Positions 41,013-51,095 are shown, counted from the stretch's first letter. The stretch: DNA of 64,000 bases from Haladaptatus sp. QDMS2 (GCF_029338295.1 NZ_CP119791.1:372001-436000), one strand, 5' to 3'. A program made the numbers and translations. Notes: generated by a model not told the origin, from the letters alone.

Positions 41013-42848
41013 CTACGCGCCGGTAAAGTGCGGATGACCGCTGACGTGCGCCGGGAGATAGCGAGGCCGCCGGGGACGCTCGCCGATTTCGTCGTCGACC
41101 AGTTCGTGAAGCTCGTCGAACGACAGTGACACCTCGTCGCTCGACTCCCGGCGGTTGACCTTGAACGCGCCAGCTTCGAGTTCGCGGTCACCGACGACGA
41201 CGTAGTAGGGGACCCAGTCGCGTTCTGCCTTCGCGATGCGCTTTCCGACCGTCTCGGAACGCTCGTCTACGTCCGCCCGAATCTTCGCTTCGGCGAGTCG
41301 CGCGACCAGGTCGTCGCAGTAGTCCACGTGGTCATCGCTCACCGGGATGAACCGAACCTGGGTCGGCGAAAGCCACGTCGGCAGACGCGGTACGTCCTGG
41401 GTCGCCGCGTGTTCGAGCAGTGCAGCCATCACCCGTTCGATGCTGCCACTCGGCGAGTAATGCAGGATGTTCGGGTGGTGGGTCTGTTGGCCGTCGCTGT
41501 ACTCGATGCCGAACCGCGCTGCGCTCTCGACGTCAATTTGCACCGTCGGGTTCTCGATGGGGCGGCCGAGGCCGTCGATGACGGCGAAGTCGATTTTCGC
41601 AGACCAGTAGTGGTGACGCTCGGGGAGCAGTTCGAGAAGGACGGGTTTTCCCAGATCAGCGACGACCGATTCGACCCACTCGCGGTTTTCGTCGTAGAAC
41701 TCGCGGGTCATGCGGAACGCGCCCTCGTAGGAAACGCCCAAATCGCCGCCCGTCGCGTAGCCAAGTTTCGCCTGCTTTTCGAACTCGACTTTCGCCTGTT
41801 CGATGTCCTTCGTCGCGGTGTGCATGTCGGGCATGGTGAACGCCCGCTGGCGTTTGAGGCCCATCACCTCGCCGCGCTGTTCGCGCCGGAAGGAGTAGGT
41901 GCTCAGCTCGTAGATTCGCAGGGGGAGGTCGTTCGCCGAGATGTGCATGTCGCGCATGATGGAGAACTGGCCGAAGCAGGCGGCGAATCTGAGCATCATA
42001 CGCCGGTCGCCGGACTCGAAGCGGTACTGTCGCTCGCCGAACTTCTCTGCGTGCTCGCTAATCGAGCGTGCGCCCAAATCGTACATGATGGGCGTCTCGA
42101 CGGGCATCCCGCCGTAGTCGATGACGAGGTCGGAAACGTACTGCATGAGCGAGTCACGGACGAGTTTGCCCCGCGGGTACCAACGGAGGTTCCCCACGTC
42201 TGAGAGTTCGTCGTAGCCGACGAACTCCTTCTCACCCATCAGTGCGAAGTGCGGCGGTTCCTGGCCTTTACTCGCGGTGACGCCCTCGACTTCCGCGGCG
42301 ATGAGCGCCTGGAAGTCCTCGCTGAACTGGGCTTTCGATTCGACCGGGTCGAGCAGGTCGCCGTCGGGCGTGCAGACGTACCACTCGCTCGGTTCGCGCT
42401 CCTCGGCCGCTTTTTCCTCGTCGCGGTGGGCACTGACGTGGCGCGAGAGTTCGGAGAGCGGGTGGCCCTTACAGGAGATTTCGAACGCCTTGTACCACCC
42501 GAACGGTGCGCGAAGCAGTTCGTAGTCGTCTTTCAGTTCGGCTTCGAGTTCGCGCATGACGCGCTTTGCGACGTCCGGTGGCGCGAGGTCGTCGCTCAGG
42601 TGGGCGTAGGGATACAACACCACCTTGTTTGCGTTCAGTTGGCTCGTGACGTCGCGGAGTTCGGCCGCGGCGTTTTCGACGACGCCGGAGACGCTCTCTG
42701 CGTCCCCCGATTCGACGCTGATGAAGACGGTGACGCAGTCGTCCATGCGCCCCTCCATGGCGACGCCGTCGGTTTCTGCGATGTCTCTGCCGGCCTCCTT
42801 CTTCGCTTCGAAGGAGAGATGGTCTGCGTGGATAAACAGGAGTTTCAT
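41013..42848 (-). CDS. thrS: Threonyl-tRNA synthetase, archaeal type
   Basis: 611-residue class II synthetase. The N-terminal 140 residues, starting MKLLFIHADHLSFEAKKEAG, are the DTD-like editing domain unique to archaeal ThrRS, which removes mischarged Ser by using D-aminoacyl-tRNA deacylase chemistry. The catalytic core shows a zinc Cys in FAACFGQFS, motif 2 FRREQRGEVMGLKRQRAFT, and motif 3 GSIERVMAALLEH; a C-terminal anticodon-binding domain starts LSPTQVRFIPVSDDHVDY. All parts look intact. The ATG giving MKLLF is chosen over a frame reaching upstream. A second, bacterial-type ThrRS gene diverges from it. Confidence 0.95.
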   Translation of the reverse strand: MKLLFIHADHLSFEAKKEAGRDIAETDGVAMEGRMDDCVTVFISVESGDAESVSGVVENAAAELRDVTSQLNANKVVLYPYAHLSDDLAPPDVAKRVMRELEAELKDDYELLRAPFGWYKAFEISCKGHPLSELSRHVSAHRDEEKAAEEREPSEWYVCTPDGDLLDPVESKAQFSEDFQALIAAEVEGVTASKGQEPPHFALMGEKEFVGYDELSDVGNLRWYPRGKLVRDSLMQYVSDLVIDYGGMPVETPIMYDLGARSISEHAEKFGERQYRFESGDRRMMLRFAACFGQFSIMRDMHISANDLPLRIYELSTYSFRREQRGEVMGLKRQRAFTMPDMHTATKDIEQAKVEFEKQAKLGYATGGDLGVSYEGAFRMTREFYDENREWVESVVADLGKPVLLELLPERHHYWSAKIDFAVIDGLGRPIENPTVQIDVESAARFGIEYSDGQQTHHPNILHYSPSGSIERVMAALLEHAATQDVPRLPTWLSPTQVRFIPVSDDHVDYCDDLVARLAEAKIRADVDERSETVGKRIAKAERDWVPYYVVVGDRELEAGAFKVNRRESSDEVSLSFDELHELVDDEIGERPRRPRYLPAHVSGHPHFTGA

Positions 42849-42936
42849 TCGATTTGTTGGGTTGGATACGTGGATGTGGAAAGTCGTGGCAAACGGCAAG
42901 CCAGCGGCACGGCTACTTAGAAGGAGGCGAGTCCAC

Positions 42937-42955
42937 GTGTTGTCCCGAACAACAC
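42937..42955. promoter_or_regulatory. Inverted repeat between the two thrS genes
   Basis: GTGTTGT-CCCGA-ACAACAC is a perfect 7+7 inverted repeat in the 228-base divergent spacer, about 90 bases from each of the two start codons (88 bases upstream of 42848 and 121 before 43077). It could be a shared operator. Confidence 0.45.
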
Positions 42956-43046
42956 ACTCATAGCTAAGCAGACTTGACCCCACCAGATAAACCTGTCGTG
43001 GACTGACACGTACTCACACGGCCGATTGCGTCCGCGTCTCAACACA

Positions 43047-43054
43047 CTTATTTT
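43047..43054 (+). promoter_or_regulatory. TATA-like element of bacterial-type thrS
   Basis: CTTATTTT is centred 27 bases before the ATG at 43077, indicating a leaderless message. Confidence 0.55.
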
Positions 43055-43076
43055 CCGTCTCTTTCTTACCTCGGCC

Positions 43077-44999
43077 ATGAGCGAAATCGTCGTCACGTTG
43101 CCCGACGGTTCCGAACTCCACATGGAGTCGGGGTCGACCGTCGAAGACGTGGCATTCGAAATCGGACCCGGACTCGGCCGAGACACGGTCGCTGGCGTCG
43201 TAGACGGTGACCTCGTGGACAAGGACACCTCCCTGACCACGGACTGCCGCCTCGTCATCGTCACCCCACAGAGTGACGAGTATCTCACCGTCCTCCGCCA
43301 CACCGGTGCGCACGTCTTCGCACAGGCCCTCCAGCGCCTCCACCCCGAAGCCAAACTCACGATTGGCCCGTGGACCGACGACGGTTTCTACTACGACATC
43401 ACTGGCGTCGATTTAGACAGCGACGACTTGCGCGCAATCGAGGCCGAAGCCGAGAACATCATCGCAGAAGACCTCGATGTCGAACGCGTCGAACTCTCCC
43501 GCGAGGAGGCACTCGAGCTGTACGCGGACAACCCGTACAAACGCGACATCCTCGAAACCGAAGCGGCGGGCGACGACACACTCTCCTTCTACGAGCAGGG
43601 CGAGTTCAAAGACCTCTGTAAGGGCCCTCACGTCGAATCGACCGGCGAAATCGGCGCGTTCAAACTCTTAAACATCTCTTCGGCCTACTGGCGCGGCGAC
43701 GAAGAAAACGATACCCTCACTCGCGTCTACGGGACGGCATTCAAATCTGAGAAGGACTTGGAAAAATTCTTAGAACAGCGCGAGGAGGCCAAAGAGCGCG
43801 ACCACCGCAAACTCGGCCGTGAACTCGACCTCTTCTCGATTCCCGAAGTCACCGGCCCCGGCCTCCCGCTGTACCACCCGAACGGGAAGAAAATCCTCCA
43901 GCAGCTCGAAGGCTACGGCCAGTCGCTGAACGAGAACTTCGGCTACGACTACGTCGAGACGCCCCACCTGTTCCGGACGGAACTCTGGAAGCAGTCCGGT
44001 CACTACGACAACTACGTAGACGACATGTTCCTCCTCGACGTCAACGACGAGGAGTACGGCCTGAAGCCGATGAACTGCCCCGGCCACGCGACCATCTTCA
44101 AGCAGGGGTCGTGGAGTTACCGCGACCTCCCAGTTCGTTACGCAGAGAACGGGAAGGTCTATCGCAAGGAACAGCGCGGCGAACTCTCCGGGCTCTCCCG
44201 GGTCTGGGCGTTCACCATCGACGACGGCCACCTGTTCGTCCGCCCCGACCAGATTAAATCGGAAGTCGAAGACACGATGGACCTCATCTTCGAGGTGCTC
44301 GAAACGTTCGACTTAGATTACAAAGTCGCCCTCGCCACTCGCCCCGAGAAATCCGTCGGCAGCGACGAAATCTGGGAGCAAGCCGAGACGCAACTGAAGA
44401 CCGTCCTCGACGACTCGGCCATCGACTACCGCCTCGAAGACGGCGATGGCGCGTTCTACGGGCCGAAAATCGACTTCTCGTTCGAGGACGCCCTCGGCCG
44501 GGTCTGGGACGGGCCGACGGTCCAACTCGACTTCAACATGCCGGAGCGCTTCGACCTCACCTACACCGGCGAGGACAACGAGGACCACCGCCCGGTGATG
44601 ATTCACCGCGCCCTCTACGGCTCCTTCGAGCGCTTCTTCATGGTGCTCATCGAGCACTACAACGGCAAGTTCCCAACGTGGCTCGCCCCAGAGCAGGTGC
44701 GCATCCTGCCCGTGAGCGACGACAACATCCCGTACGCGAAGGAACTCAAACACCGACTGGGCGACTTCCGTGTCACCATCGAGGACCGCTCGTGGACGGT
44801 CGGTCGGAAGATTCAGCAGGCCCACACCGACCGCGTGCCCTACCAGATTATCGTCGGCGGCGAAGAGGAAGCAGACCGCACCATCTCCGTGCGCGACCGA
44901 AAAGAGCGCGACCGCAACGACGTGCAGTTAGCCGACTTCAAGGCGCATCTCGAATCCGAACAGGAAGAGAAGCGGCTGGAACCGGATTTCCTCGAGTAA
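43077..44999 (+). CDS. thrS: Threonyl-tRNA synthetase, bacterial type
   Basis: 640-residue synthetase with the full bacterial layout: TGS domain (1-65), SAD editing domain with its metal/hydrolysis residues H75-x3-H79 and C181/H185 (HTGAHVFAQ and CKGPHVEST, the same spacing as E. coli H73, H77, C182, H186), catalytic core with zinc Cys in [10 protein letters not shown] and motif 2 [19 protein letters not shown], and anticodon domain starting [15 protein letters not shown]. Nothing is truncated and the protein is acidic like its neighbours, so it is not a recent bacterial import. The start [11 protein letters not shown] follows a TATA-like element by 27 bases. Confidence 0.96.
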   Translation: MSEIVVTLPDGSELHMESGSTVEDVAFEIGPGLGRDTVAGVVDGDLVDKDTSLTTDCRLVIVTPQSDEYLTVLRHTGAHVFAQALQRLHPEAKLTIGPWTDDGFYYDITGVDLDSDDLRAIEAEAENIIAEDLDVERVELSREEALELYADNPYKRDILETEAAGDDTLSFYEQGEFKDLCKGPHVESTGEIGAFKLLNISSAYWRGDEENDTLTRVYGTAFKSEKDLEKFLEQREEAKERDHRKLGRELDLFSIPEVTGPGLPLYHPNGKKILQQLEGYGQSLNENFGYDYVETPHLFRTELWKQSGHYDNYVDDMFLLDVNDEEYGLKPMNCPGHATIFKQGSWSYRDLPVRYAENGKVYRKEQRGELSGLSRVWAFTIDDGHLFVRPDQIKSEVEDTMDLIFEVLETFDLDYKVALATRPEKSVGSDEIWEQAETQLKTVLDDSAIDYRLEDGDGAFYGPKIDFSFEDALGRVWDGPTVQLDFNMPERFDLTYTGEDNEDHRPVMIHRALYGSFERFFMVLIEHYNGKFPTWLAPEQVRILPVSDDNIPYAKELKHRLGDFRVTIEDRSWTVGRKIQQAHTDRVPYQIIVGGEEEADRTISVRDRKERDRNDVQLADFKAHLESEQEEKRLEPDFLE

Positions 45000-45020
45000 A
45001 TCAGCCCAGTCGCAGGCACG

Positions 45021-45027
45021 TTTATCC
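45021..45027 (+). promoter_or_regulatory. TATA-like element supporting a TTG start
   Basis: TTTATCC is centred about 26 bases before the TTG at 45049; no ATG or GTG occurs in a suitable place. Confidence 0.5.
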
Positions 45028-45048
45028 TGTTTCCCCCCGAACCTCCAC

Positions 45049-45543
45049 TTGTCTGGCGACCCCGCCACGACGTGTATTGCGTTGCAATTTCCAACCGTAA
45101 CAGGGTCAAATCTAGAAGGGAAGGAGTACCACCTGCCGCGGGACTTCGAGGGGGAGTTGAACCTCGTGTTCGTCGCCTTCCGCCGCGACCAGCAGGCTGA
45201 CGTGGACTCCTGGGTACCGTTCGTCGAAGATTTATGCGCCACCCACGACGGGTTTCAGTACTACGAACTGCCCGTCCTGAGCCGCAGTTACCGGCTCGTC
45301 CGCCCGTTCATCGACGGCGGGATGCGCGCGAACATCGAGGACGTGAACACACGCGAACGCACGATTACGGCGTACATCGACAAACGGCCGTTCCGCTGGG
45401 AACTGGAAATTCTCTCGGAACACGCGATGCACGCCTTCCTCGTCACACGGGACGGGGAGGTCAGGTGGCACGCGCCCGGGCCGCTCACGGCCGGAAAGGC
45501 GGACGAACTCGAAAATCTGCTTCGAGAACCGGTCGCCGCCTGA
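45049..45543 (+). CDS. Thioredoxin-fold (redoxin/ATP10-like) protein with TTG start
   Basis: 164-residue protein. Strand LNLVFVAFRRDQQADVDSWV is the first beta-strand and helix of a redoxin-like fold, and MHAFLVTRDGEVRWHAPGPL the last strands; the active-site CxxC is absent and the only cysteines are in TTCIA and EDLCATHD. It resembles ATP10-like/peroxiredoxin-like proteins of unknown activity. The start appears to be TTG, giving MSGDPATTCIALQFP, because it is preceded at the right distance by a TATA element and the next Met is 90 residues in. It follows thrS by 49 bases. Confidence 0.75.
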   Translation: MSGDPATTCIALQFPTVTGSNLEGKEYHLPRDFEGELNLVFVAFRRDQQADVDSWVPFVEDLCATHDGFQYYELPVLSRSYRLVRPFIDGGMRANIEDVNTRERTITAYIDKRPFRWELEILSEHAMHAFLVTRDGEVRWHAPGPLTAGKADELENLLREPVAA

Positions 45544-45586
45544 GCCTGCGGGTCTGTTGCTGGGGTTCGGACGCCAACCGACCCGC

Positions 45587-46624
45587 TCAGTCGCCACCCG
45601 TTTTGTGACTCCCCTCCGTGTCCCGGAGGATGAACGAGCCAATCGAGAGCGTGTGCTTCGCCACCGTCGCGATGCGCATGACGAACGCGAGCAGGATGAC
45701 GAACGGGACGATGGAGATGGCGGAGGCCGCGCTCACGACCCAGACGAGGTTGTCGAGGCCGAGGAACGTGCCCATCACGGAACTCGAATCGAGGTAGATG
45801 ATGGACACCGTGGCGACGATGAGCGCCGGGATTGCGGAGTACATCATCGCCCGAGAGAGGTTGATGAGTTCCCACTGGAAGTAGAGCGTCTTGAAGTGCT
45901 CACGGGCAGGTCCGAAGAAGGTGAGGGCGTCGCGGAGTTTCTGGAGGGCTTCTGAGGCCTCGTCGTTGAGTTTGTCACCGTACTGGTTCTGGATGCGCCG
46001 CGCCTCGTACACCTTCCACGAGTAGTTGTAGTCGAGTGCCGCAGAGAGGACGTCGAAGGTGCCGAACTGGGCCTCGTCGAGCTCTTCTGTGACCTCGTCT
46101 GCGTTGCCGGTGACGCTGTCTGTAAATCGAGTGATGTGGTCGCGTTCGTCGTCATTCACGTTCCCGTCGAGGGCGTCTTTGAGCTCCGCTGCGTGCTTTC
46201 CAGAGAATTCGATGATGGTCTTGAGAAAGCGCGAGGGTTCTGCGGGGCTGACCTGCACGCCGAGGGCTTCCTCCACGTCGGTCTGGAACTGCATCGCGCC
46301 CTCCATGCGGTCTCGCTGGTCGCCGATGGGGCCGAGTTCCTGTGAGAGGACGAGTTGGTTCAGCGTCACCACCAGCGTCACGCCGGTGATGATGGCGGTG
46401 ACGAACGCCTGAAACAGCGTCTCAGTCGGGTCCTTGCTCGACATCGTCTTTCGAATCAGGGTGGGGTCGAGCGCCCCGAGAATGACGAGTGTCACGAAAA
46501 AGGCGACTAACAGCAGTCCGGCGACGAGCCAACGGTTTGCGCCCATGAGAAACCAGAGTTTCACACGGCTTTCCGGGACACGACCCCGCATCGTGTCACT
46601 CGGCTCGTCAGTTCCATTGCTCAT
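45587..46624 (-). CDS. Four-helix membrane protein with central cytoplasmic domain
   Basis: 345-residue protein. Hydrophobic segments: WLVAGLLLVAFFVTLVILG (about 31-50), FVTAIITGVTLVVTLNQLVL (72-92), MMYSAIPALIVATVSIIYL (257-276) and VVSAASAISIVPFVILLAF (292-311). Between pairs lies a 165-residue acidic helical domain. The arrangement of 2+2 helices is reminiscent of the Bestrophin/DUF-type haloarchaeal membrane proteins, but no signature is recognised, so function is unknown. It is downstream of pspA by 46 bases on the same strand, suggesting a membrane-stress link by context only. Confidence 0.8.
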   Translation of the reverse strand: MSNGTDEPSDTMRGRVPESRVKLWFLMGANRWLVAGLLLVAFFVTLVILGALDPTLIRKTMSSKDPTETLFQAFVTAIITGVTLVVTLNQLVLSQELGPIGDQRDRMEGAMQFQTDVEEALGVQVSPAEPSRFLKTIIEFSGKHAAELKDALDGNVNDDERDHITRFTDSVTGNADEVTEELDEAQFGTFDVLSAALDYNYSWKVYEARRIQNQYGDKLNDEASEALQKLRDALTFFGPAREHFKTLYFQWELINLSRAMMYSAIPALIVATVSIIYLDSSSVMGTFLGLDNLVWVVSAASAISIVPFVILLAFVMRIATVAKHTLSIGSFILRDTEGSHKTGGD

Positions 46625-46669
46625 GCAACGAGGAATACTGGCGCGGCAAAAGGGTTGGTGGCTACCCGG

Positions 46670-47488
46670 TTAGTTTTCTTCTTCTTTGATGTCTTCGAGT
46701 TCGGCTTCGACTTCGGGATCCGTCGTCTCCGCTTCTGTCTCCGCTTCCGTCTCTGCGTCCATCTCGGTTTCCGATTCCGCCTTCGGCGTGGACTTGCCGG
46801 CTTCGGCCTTTAGCGTCTCCAGTTCGGCCTCGACTTCGTTGTCTGTCGAGAGCGATTCGAGTTCGCGGTCGATGGAGTCCTTGTCGGAGAGTGCGTCCTC
46901 GAACGCGCCGGTCTCTTCGAGTTCGTCGAGCGCCTCAGCCCGGGCCTCCATGTCGTCGGTACGTTCGCGGGCGCGGTCGATGGCCCGTGAAACGTCCTCC
47001 ATCTCCTTGCCTGCGCCGGTCATCGCCTCGGAGACGCGGGTGCTCGCCTCTGCGGCCTCGTAGCGAGCCTTGATGGTCTCCTTCTGGGTGCGGAACTCCT
47101 CGATGCGGTTCTGGAGTTCGTTCTTCTTCGAGACGAGGTTGTCCTGGGTGTTCTGCAGATTGGCGATTTGGCCCTCCAGTTCCTCAATCTGGGTCATCTT
47201 CTGTTTTTTCTTCTCCAGGGCCTGCCGCGCGAGGTCGTCGCGATCCTGGTTGACCGCCTCGCGTGCCTGTCGGTTGTGCTTCTCTACGTTCTCCTCCAAT
47301 CGACGCTTCTGGATTTCGAGGCGCTTTTTCTGCGTCGTGAGGTCTGCGATGCCGCGTTTTACGTCCTGTAGCTCGTCGCGCATCTGCTCGTAAGAGTAAT
47401 CGAGCGTCTCAGTCGGGTCCTCCACCCGATTGAGCAGCGCGTTGATTTTAGACCGGATGACGTACGACATGCGCGCGAAGATTCCCAT
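46670..47488 (-). CDS. PspA/IM30 (ESCRT-III-like) membrane-remodelling protein
   Basis: 272-residue protein. It starts MGIFARMSYVIRSKINALLN, the amphipathic helix and first core helix of PspA/Vipp1, followed by a long coiled coil (about 25-165; EQMRDELQDVKRGIADL onward). The C-terminal 70 residues are a low-complexity tail rich in Glu, Ala and Thr, unlike bacterial PspA. The protein probably binds damaged cytoplasmic membrane. In Haloferax a PspA homologue is abundant in high salt, to my knowledge. It lies immediately upstream of the four-helix membrane protein gene and diverges from the hydrolase gene. Confidence 0.9.
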   Translation of the reverse strand: MGIFARMSYVIRSKINALLNRVEDPTETLDYSYEQMRDELQDVKRGIADLTTQKKRLEIQKRRLEENVEKHNRQAREAVNQDRDDLARQALEKKKQKMTQIEELEGQIANLQNTQDNLVSKKNELQNRIEEFRTQKETIKARYEAAEASTRVSEAMTGAGKEMEDVSRAIDRARERTDDMEARAEALDELEETGAFEDALSDKDSIDRELESLSTDNEVEAELETLKAEAGKSTPKAESETEMDAETEAETEAETTDPEVEAELEDIKEEEN

Positions 47489-47543
47489 GGGTGCTATTGG
47501 CCATGCGCGGCCTTAAAAACTCTCACCACACTAACACTCAATA

Positions 47544-48140
47544 ATGACAGGCGAACCCGTACTCATCCCTGGCGCCAGAGACGTTCGCGCGACTCACGAC
47601 ACCGTCCCCGACGCGACGAGCGTCGTCGTCGCGTGCCCGCCACACCCCCAGCAGGGCGGCAAACGAACCGACTCACGGCTCACCGCCGTCTCCGAGGAAC
47701 TCGCCGCTCAGGGTATCGCAACGCTCCGATTCGACTACGGCGCGTGGGACGAAGGCCGCGGCGAGCGCGAGGACGCCCGTAACGCCGTCGCGTGGGCGCA
47801 GGACCACTACGAACACGTTGGTCTCTTTGGCTTCTCCTTTGGCGGCGCGATTGCCCTGTTGACCGCGGCGGGTCGCGATGACCTCGCGGCCGTGAGCGCG
47901 CTCGCACCCGCCGGTGCGCTCCCTGCGGGCCTCGACGTGGCGGCGTCGCTCTCCGACATCGCAGCCCCCACGCAAGTGGTGTTCGCCTCGCGTGACACGA
48001 CGGCGAACTGGGAGCCAGTCGTCGAGCGGGCGCGCGAACTCGACTTCCGCGTCGACGAGATGAGCGCCGACCACTTTTTCATCGGGCAGAAACAGAAGGT
48101 CGCCGCGCTCGTCTGCGACTTTCTTGTTGCACACCTGTAG
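47544..48140 (+). CDS. Alpha/beta hydrolase (dienelactone-hydrolase-like)
   Basis: 198-residue alpha/beta hydrolase. The nucleophile elbow is GFSFGGAIA near residue 95, after [14 protein letters not shown]; the acid Asp should be in [10 protein letters not shown] and the catalytic His in SADHFFIGQ. The compact size matches dienelactone hydrolase-like and COG2945 hydrolases, with unknown ester or peptide substrate. It diverges from pspA; pyrG starts 68 bases downstream on the same strand. Confidence 0.9.
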   Translation: MTGEPVLIPGARDVRATHDTVPDATSVVVACPPHPQQGGKRTDSRLTAVSEELAAQGIATLRFDYGAWDEGRGEREDARNAVAWAQDHYEHVGLFGFSFGGAIALLTAAGRDDLAAVSALAPAGALPAGLDVAASLSDIAAPTQVVFASRDTTANWEPVVERARELDFRVDEMSADHFFIGQKQKVAALVCDFLVAHL

Positions 48141-48208
48141 TGTGGGAAGCCGTCTCGGTGGCTCGGACGCTCCGAAATGGTTTTGAAGAACGATTGCGGA
48201 CAGACAGT

Positions 48209-49849
48209 ATGCCGACGGAACCCGAAACGGATTACGACCCGACTCTCGGGAACAAGTTCATTTTCGTTACCGGGGGTGTGATGTCCGGACTCGGGAAGGG
48301 TATCACCGCCGCCAGCACCGGCCGACTTCTCTCGAACGCTGGGTTCGACGTGACCGCGGTCAAAATCGACCCGTATCTCAACGTCGACGCGGGGACGATG
48401 AATCCCTACCAGCACGGCGAGGTGTACGTCTTGGAAGACGGTGGCGAAGTGGACCTGGACCTGGGTAACTACGAACGTTTCCTCGATATCGACATGACGT
48501 TCGACCACAACATCACCACCGGGAAGACCTACAAACACGTCATCGAGAAGGAGCGCGCCGGGGACTACCTCGGGAAGACGGTCCAGATCATCCCGCACAT
48601 CACCGACGACATCAAGCGCCGCATCCGCGAGGCCGCAGAGGGCCACGACATCTGTATCGTCGAAGTGGGCGGCACGATTGGCGACATCGAGGGCATGCCA
48701 TATCTCGAAGCCCTCCGCCAGTTCGTCCACGAGGAAGAAGAGGAGGACGTTCTGCTCACGCACGTCACGCTCGTCCCGTACTCGAAAAACGGCGAGCAGA
48801 AGACGAAACCGACCCAGCACAGCGTCAAAGAACTGCGCTCGATTGGCCTCCAGCCAGACATCCTCGTCGGGCGCTGTGAGACGAAACTCGAACCGGCGAC
48901 CAAGGAAAAAATCGCGCTCTTCTGTGACGTTCCGACGGAGGCCGTCTTCTCTAACGCCGACGTCGAGGACATCTACCACGTCCCGCTGATGGTCGAAGAG
49001 GAAGGACTCGACGAGTACGTGATGGAGCACCTCGCCATCGCGGACCAGGCCATTCCGAAGGGCGAGCGCAAAAACGAGTGGCGCGACCTCGTGACTCAGG
49101 AGACCTCCGGGTCGGTCAAAATCGCGCTCGTCGGGAAGTACGCACTGGAAGACGCCTACATCTCGATTCACGAATCGCTCAAACACGCCGGCCTCGACCA
49201 GGGCGTCGACGTGGACATCCTCTGGGTCGATTCAGACGAGATGGCGGAGGACCACATGGAACGACTGCACGACGCGGACGGCATCGTCGTCCCCGGCGGC
49301 TTTGGCTCCCGCGGAACGCAGGGCAAAATCAAGGCCATTCGCTACGCCCGCGAACACGACATTCCGTTCCTCGGTCTCTGTCTCGGGTTCCAACTCGCCG
49401 TCATCGAGTACGCCCGCAACGTCCTCGGACTCAACGGCGCAGACTCGACGGAGATGGAACCGGAGACGCCACACCCGGTCATCGACCTGTTGCCCGAACA
49501 GTACGACTTAGAGGACCTCGGCGGCACGATGCGCCTCGGCGCACACGAGACTCAAATCACGCCGAACACCCTCGCGAGCGAGGTGTACGGCGGGACGTCG
49601 TGTGTCGAACGCCACCGCCACCGCTACGAGGTGAACCCGAACTACATCGACCAGCTCGAAGCCGACGACCTGACGTTCTCAGGCAAGGCGAACAACCGGA
49701 TGGAGATTCTCGAACTCGCGGGTCATCCATACTTCTTCGGGACGCAGTTCCACCCCGAGTTCAAGTCCCGTCCCGGTCGGGCGAGTCCGCCGTTCGTCGG
49801 ACTCGTGAAGGCAGTTCTCGCTGAGCAGGAATCGGAGGTCGAAATCTGA
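48209..49849 (+). CDS. pyrG: CTP synthase
   Basis: 546-residue enzyme that converts UTP to CTP with ATP and glutamine. The synthase domain begins [19 protein letters not shown] (P-loop) followed by [20 protein letters not shown] and [10 protein letters not shown]. The class I glutaminase has its oxyanion motif [10 protein letters not shown], nucleophile Cys in [13 protein letters not shown], and the His-Glu end [10 protein letters not shown]. The ATG giving [11 protein letters not shown] is preferred; an upstream GTG shares the hydrolase stop but gives a basic extension. The stop overlaps the guaAb start (TGATG). Confidence 0.98.
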   Translation: MPTEPETDYDPTLGNKFIFVTGGVMSGLGKGITAASTGRLLSNAGFDVTAVKIDPYLNVDAGTMNPYQHGEVYVLEDGGEVDLDLGNYERFLDIDMTFDHNITTGKTYKHVIEKERAGDYLGKTVQIIPHITDDIKRRIREAAEGHDICIVEVGGTIGDIEGMPYLEALRQFVHEEEEEDVLLTHVTLVPYSKNGEQKTKPTQHSVKELRSIGLQPDILVGRCETKLEPATKEKIALFCDVPTEAVFSNADVEDIYHVPLMVEEEGLDEYVMEHLAIADQAIPKGERKNEWRDLVTQETSGSVKIALVGKYALEDAYISIHESLKHAGLDQGVDVDILWVDSDEMAEDHMERLHDADGIVVPGGFGSRGTQGKIKAIRYAREHDIPFLGLCLGFQLAVIEYARNVLGLNGADSTEMEPETPHPVIDLLPEQYDLEDLGGTMRLGAHETQITPNTLASEVYGGTSCVERHRHRYEVNPNYIDQLEADDLTFSGKANNRMEILELAGHPYFFGTQFHPEFKSRPGRASPPFVGLVKAVLAEQESEVEI

Positions 49850-50766
49850 TGGTAAACGTAGACGAATTCATCCCGGAAGCAGAGGCAGAGATTCGAGACG
49901 AAGTCGGCGACGGTCACGCCATCATCGCCCTCTCGGGCGGTGTGGACTCCTCGGTCGCCGCGACGCTCGCCCACCGCGCCGTTGGCGGCCAACTCACCCC
50001 GGTGTACGTGGACACTGGGCTGATGCGCAAAGGTGAGACCGAGCAGATTCGCGAGACGTTCTCGTTCATGGAGAACCTTCGCGTCGTCGAGGCACAGGAC
50101 CGCTTCCTCGACGCGCTCTCCGGCGTCACCGACCCCGAGGAGAAGCGCGAAATCATCGGTGCGCAGTTCATCCGCGAGTTCGAGACGGTCGCCAAAGAGG
50201 AAGAAGCAGACTTCCTCGTTCAGGGGACCATCTACCCGGACCGCATCGAATCCGACGGCGAAATCAAGTCCCACCACAACGTCGGCGGCCTCCCGGACGT
50301 GGTCGATTTCGACGGCATCGTCGAACCCGTCCGCGACCTCTACAAGGACGAAGTCCGCGAGGTGGCCCGCGAGCTCGGTCTCGAATCGGTCATCGCAGAG
50401 CGAATGCCGTTCCCCGGCCCCGGCCTCGCCGTGCGCGTCATCGGCGAAGTCACCCACGAGAAGGTCGAAGTCGCCCGTGAATCGACGTTCATCGTCGAAG
50501 AAGAACTCGAAGCCTACGAACCGTGGCAGGCGCTCGCCGCGGTCATCGGCAAGGCGACGGGTGTCAAAGGAGACAACCGCGTTCACGGCTGGATTGTGGC
50601 CGTGCGCTCGGTCGAGAGCCGTGACGGCATGACTGCCCGCGCTCAGGAACTCGACTGGGAGACGCTCCAGCGCATCCAGTCGCGTATCACGGGGTCGCTC
50701 GACAACGTCTCGCGCGTGGTCTACGACGTAACCCACAAACCGCCTGCGACCATCGAGTACGAATAA
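49849..50766 (+). CDS. guaAb: GMP synthase, ATP pyrophosphatase subunit (GuaAb)
   Basis: 305-residue subunit that adenylates XMP and uses ammonia from a separate glutaminase subunit. The PP-loop SGGVDSS is at residues 29-35; ESHHNVGGL-type [12 protein letters not shown] and the C-terminal dimerisation domain ending [17 protein letters not shown] are complete. The glutaminase subunit is not in this window, as expected for two-subunit archaeal GMP synthases. Its start overlaps the stop of pyrG and its stop overlaps the next start, forming a three-gene nucleotide operon. Confidence 0.97.
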   Translation: MVNVDEFIPEAEAEIRDEVGDGHAIIALSGGVDSSVAATLAHRAVGGQLTPVYVDTGLMRKGETEQIRETFSFMENLRVVEAQDRFLDALSGVTDPEEKREIIGAQFIREFETVAKEEEADFLVQGTIYPDRIESDGEIKSHHNVGGLPDVVDFDGIVEPVRDLYKDEVREVARELGLESVIAERMPFPGPGLAVRVIGEVTHEKVEVARESTFIVEEELEAYEPWQALAAVIGKATGVKGDNRVHGWIVAVRSVESRDGMTARAQELDWETLQRIQSRITGSLDNVSRVVYDVTHKPPATIEYE

Positions 50767-51083
50767 TGAATGCAATCGTCGTCGGTGCCGACGAGTACGC
50801 ACTCGGTGACGCCCTCGAATCGATGGGCGTCTCCGTCACCTACGTCGAAGGGTTCGCGAACCGCCCCGCGCTCGAAGACGCGGGTATCGTCGACTGTGAC
50901 CTGTTCGTCCTCACGGACGTCTCACAGGCCACGTCGATTCCGGTCGCAAAGGACATCAACGACCAACTCCGGGTCGTCGTCTACGCGGACGATTCGGTCC
51001 CCGAGTTCGTCCGCGGTCGGTCTGCGCTCATCATCGACCCGGACCTGCTCTCCCCGGAGACGGTCGCAGAAGAACTCGTCTGA
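50766..51083 (+). CDS. Small Rossmann-like protein of pyrG-guaAb operon, DUF7126-like
   Basis: 105-residue protein starting [20 protein letters not shown], with alternating beta-alpha elements (DLFVLTDVSQATSIPVAKD, LRVVVYADDSVPEFVRG, SALIIDPDLLSPETVA) like a truncated TrkA-N fold but without the full glycine-rich loop. I recall this haloarchaeal family as DUF7126. Its ATG overlaps the TAA of guaAb (TAATG), so it is translationally coupled to GTP/CTP synthesis genes; a regulatory role in nucleotide synthesis is possible but only by context. Confidence 0.85.
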   Translation: MNAIVVGADEYALGDALESMGVSVTYVEGFANRPALEDAGIVDCDLFVLTDVSQATSIPVAKDINDQLRVVVYADDSVPEFVRGRSALIIDPDLLSPETVAEELV

Positions 51084-51095
51084 GCGAATTCCCGT

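Noticed and set aside
45049-45111. Bacterial-type thrS and the following redoxin-like gene as one operon with a read-through fusion
   Set aside because: thrS stops with TAA and 49 bases follow, with a separate TATA-like element for the redoxin-like gene.
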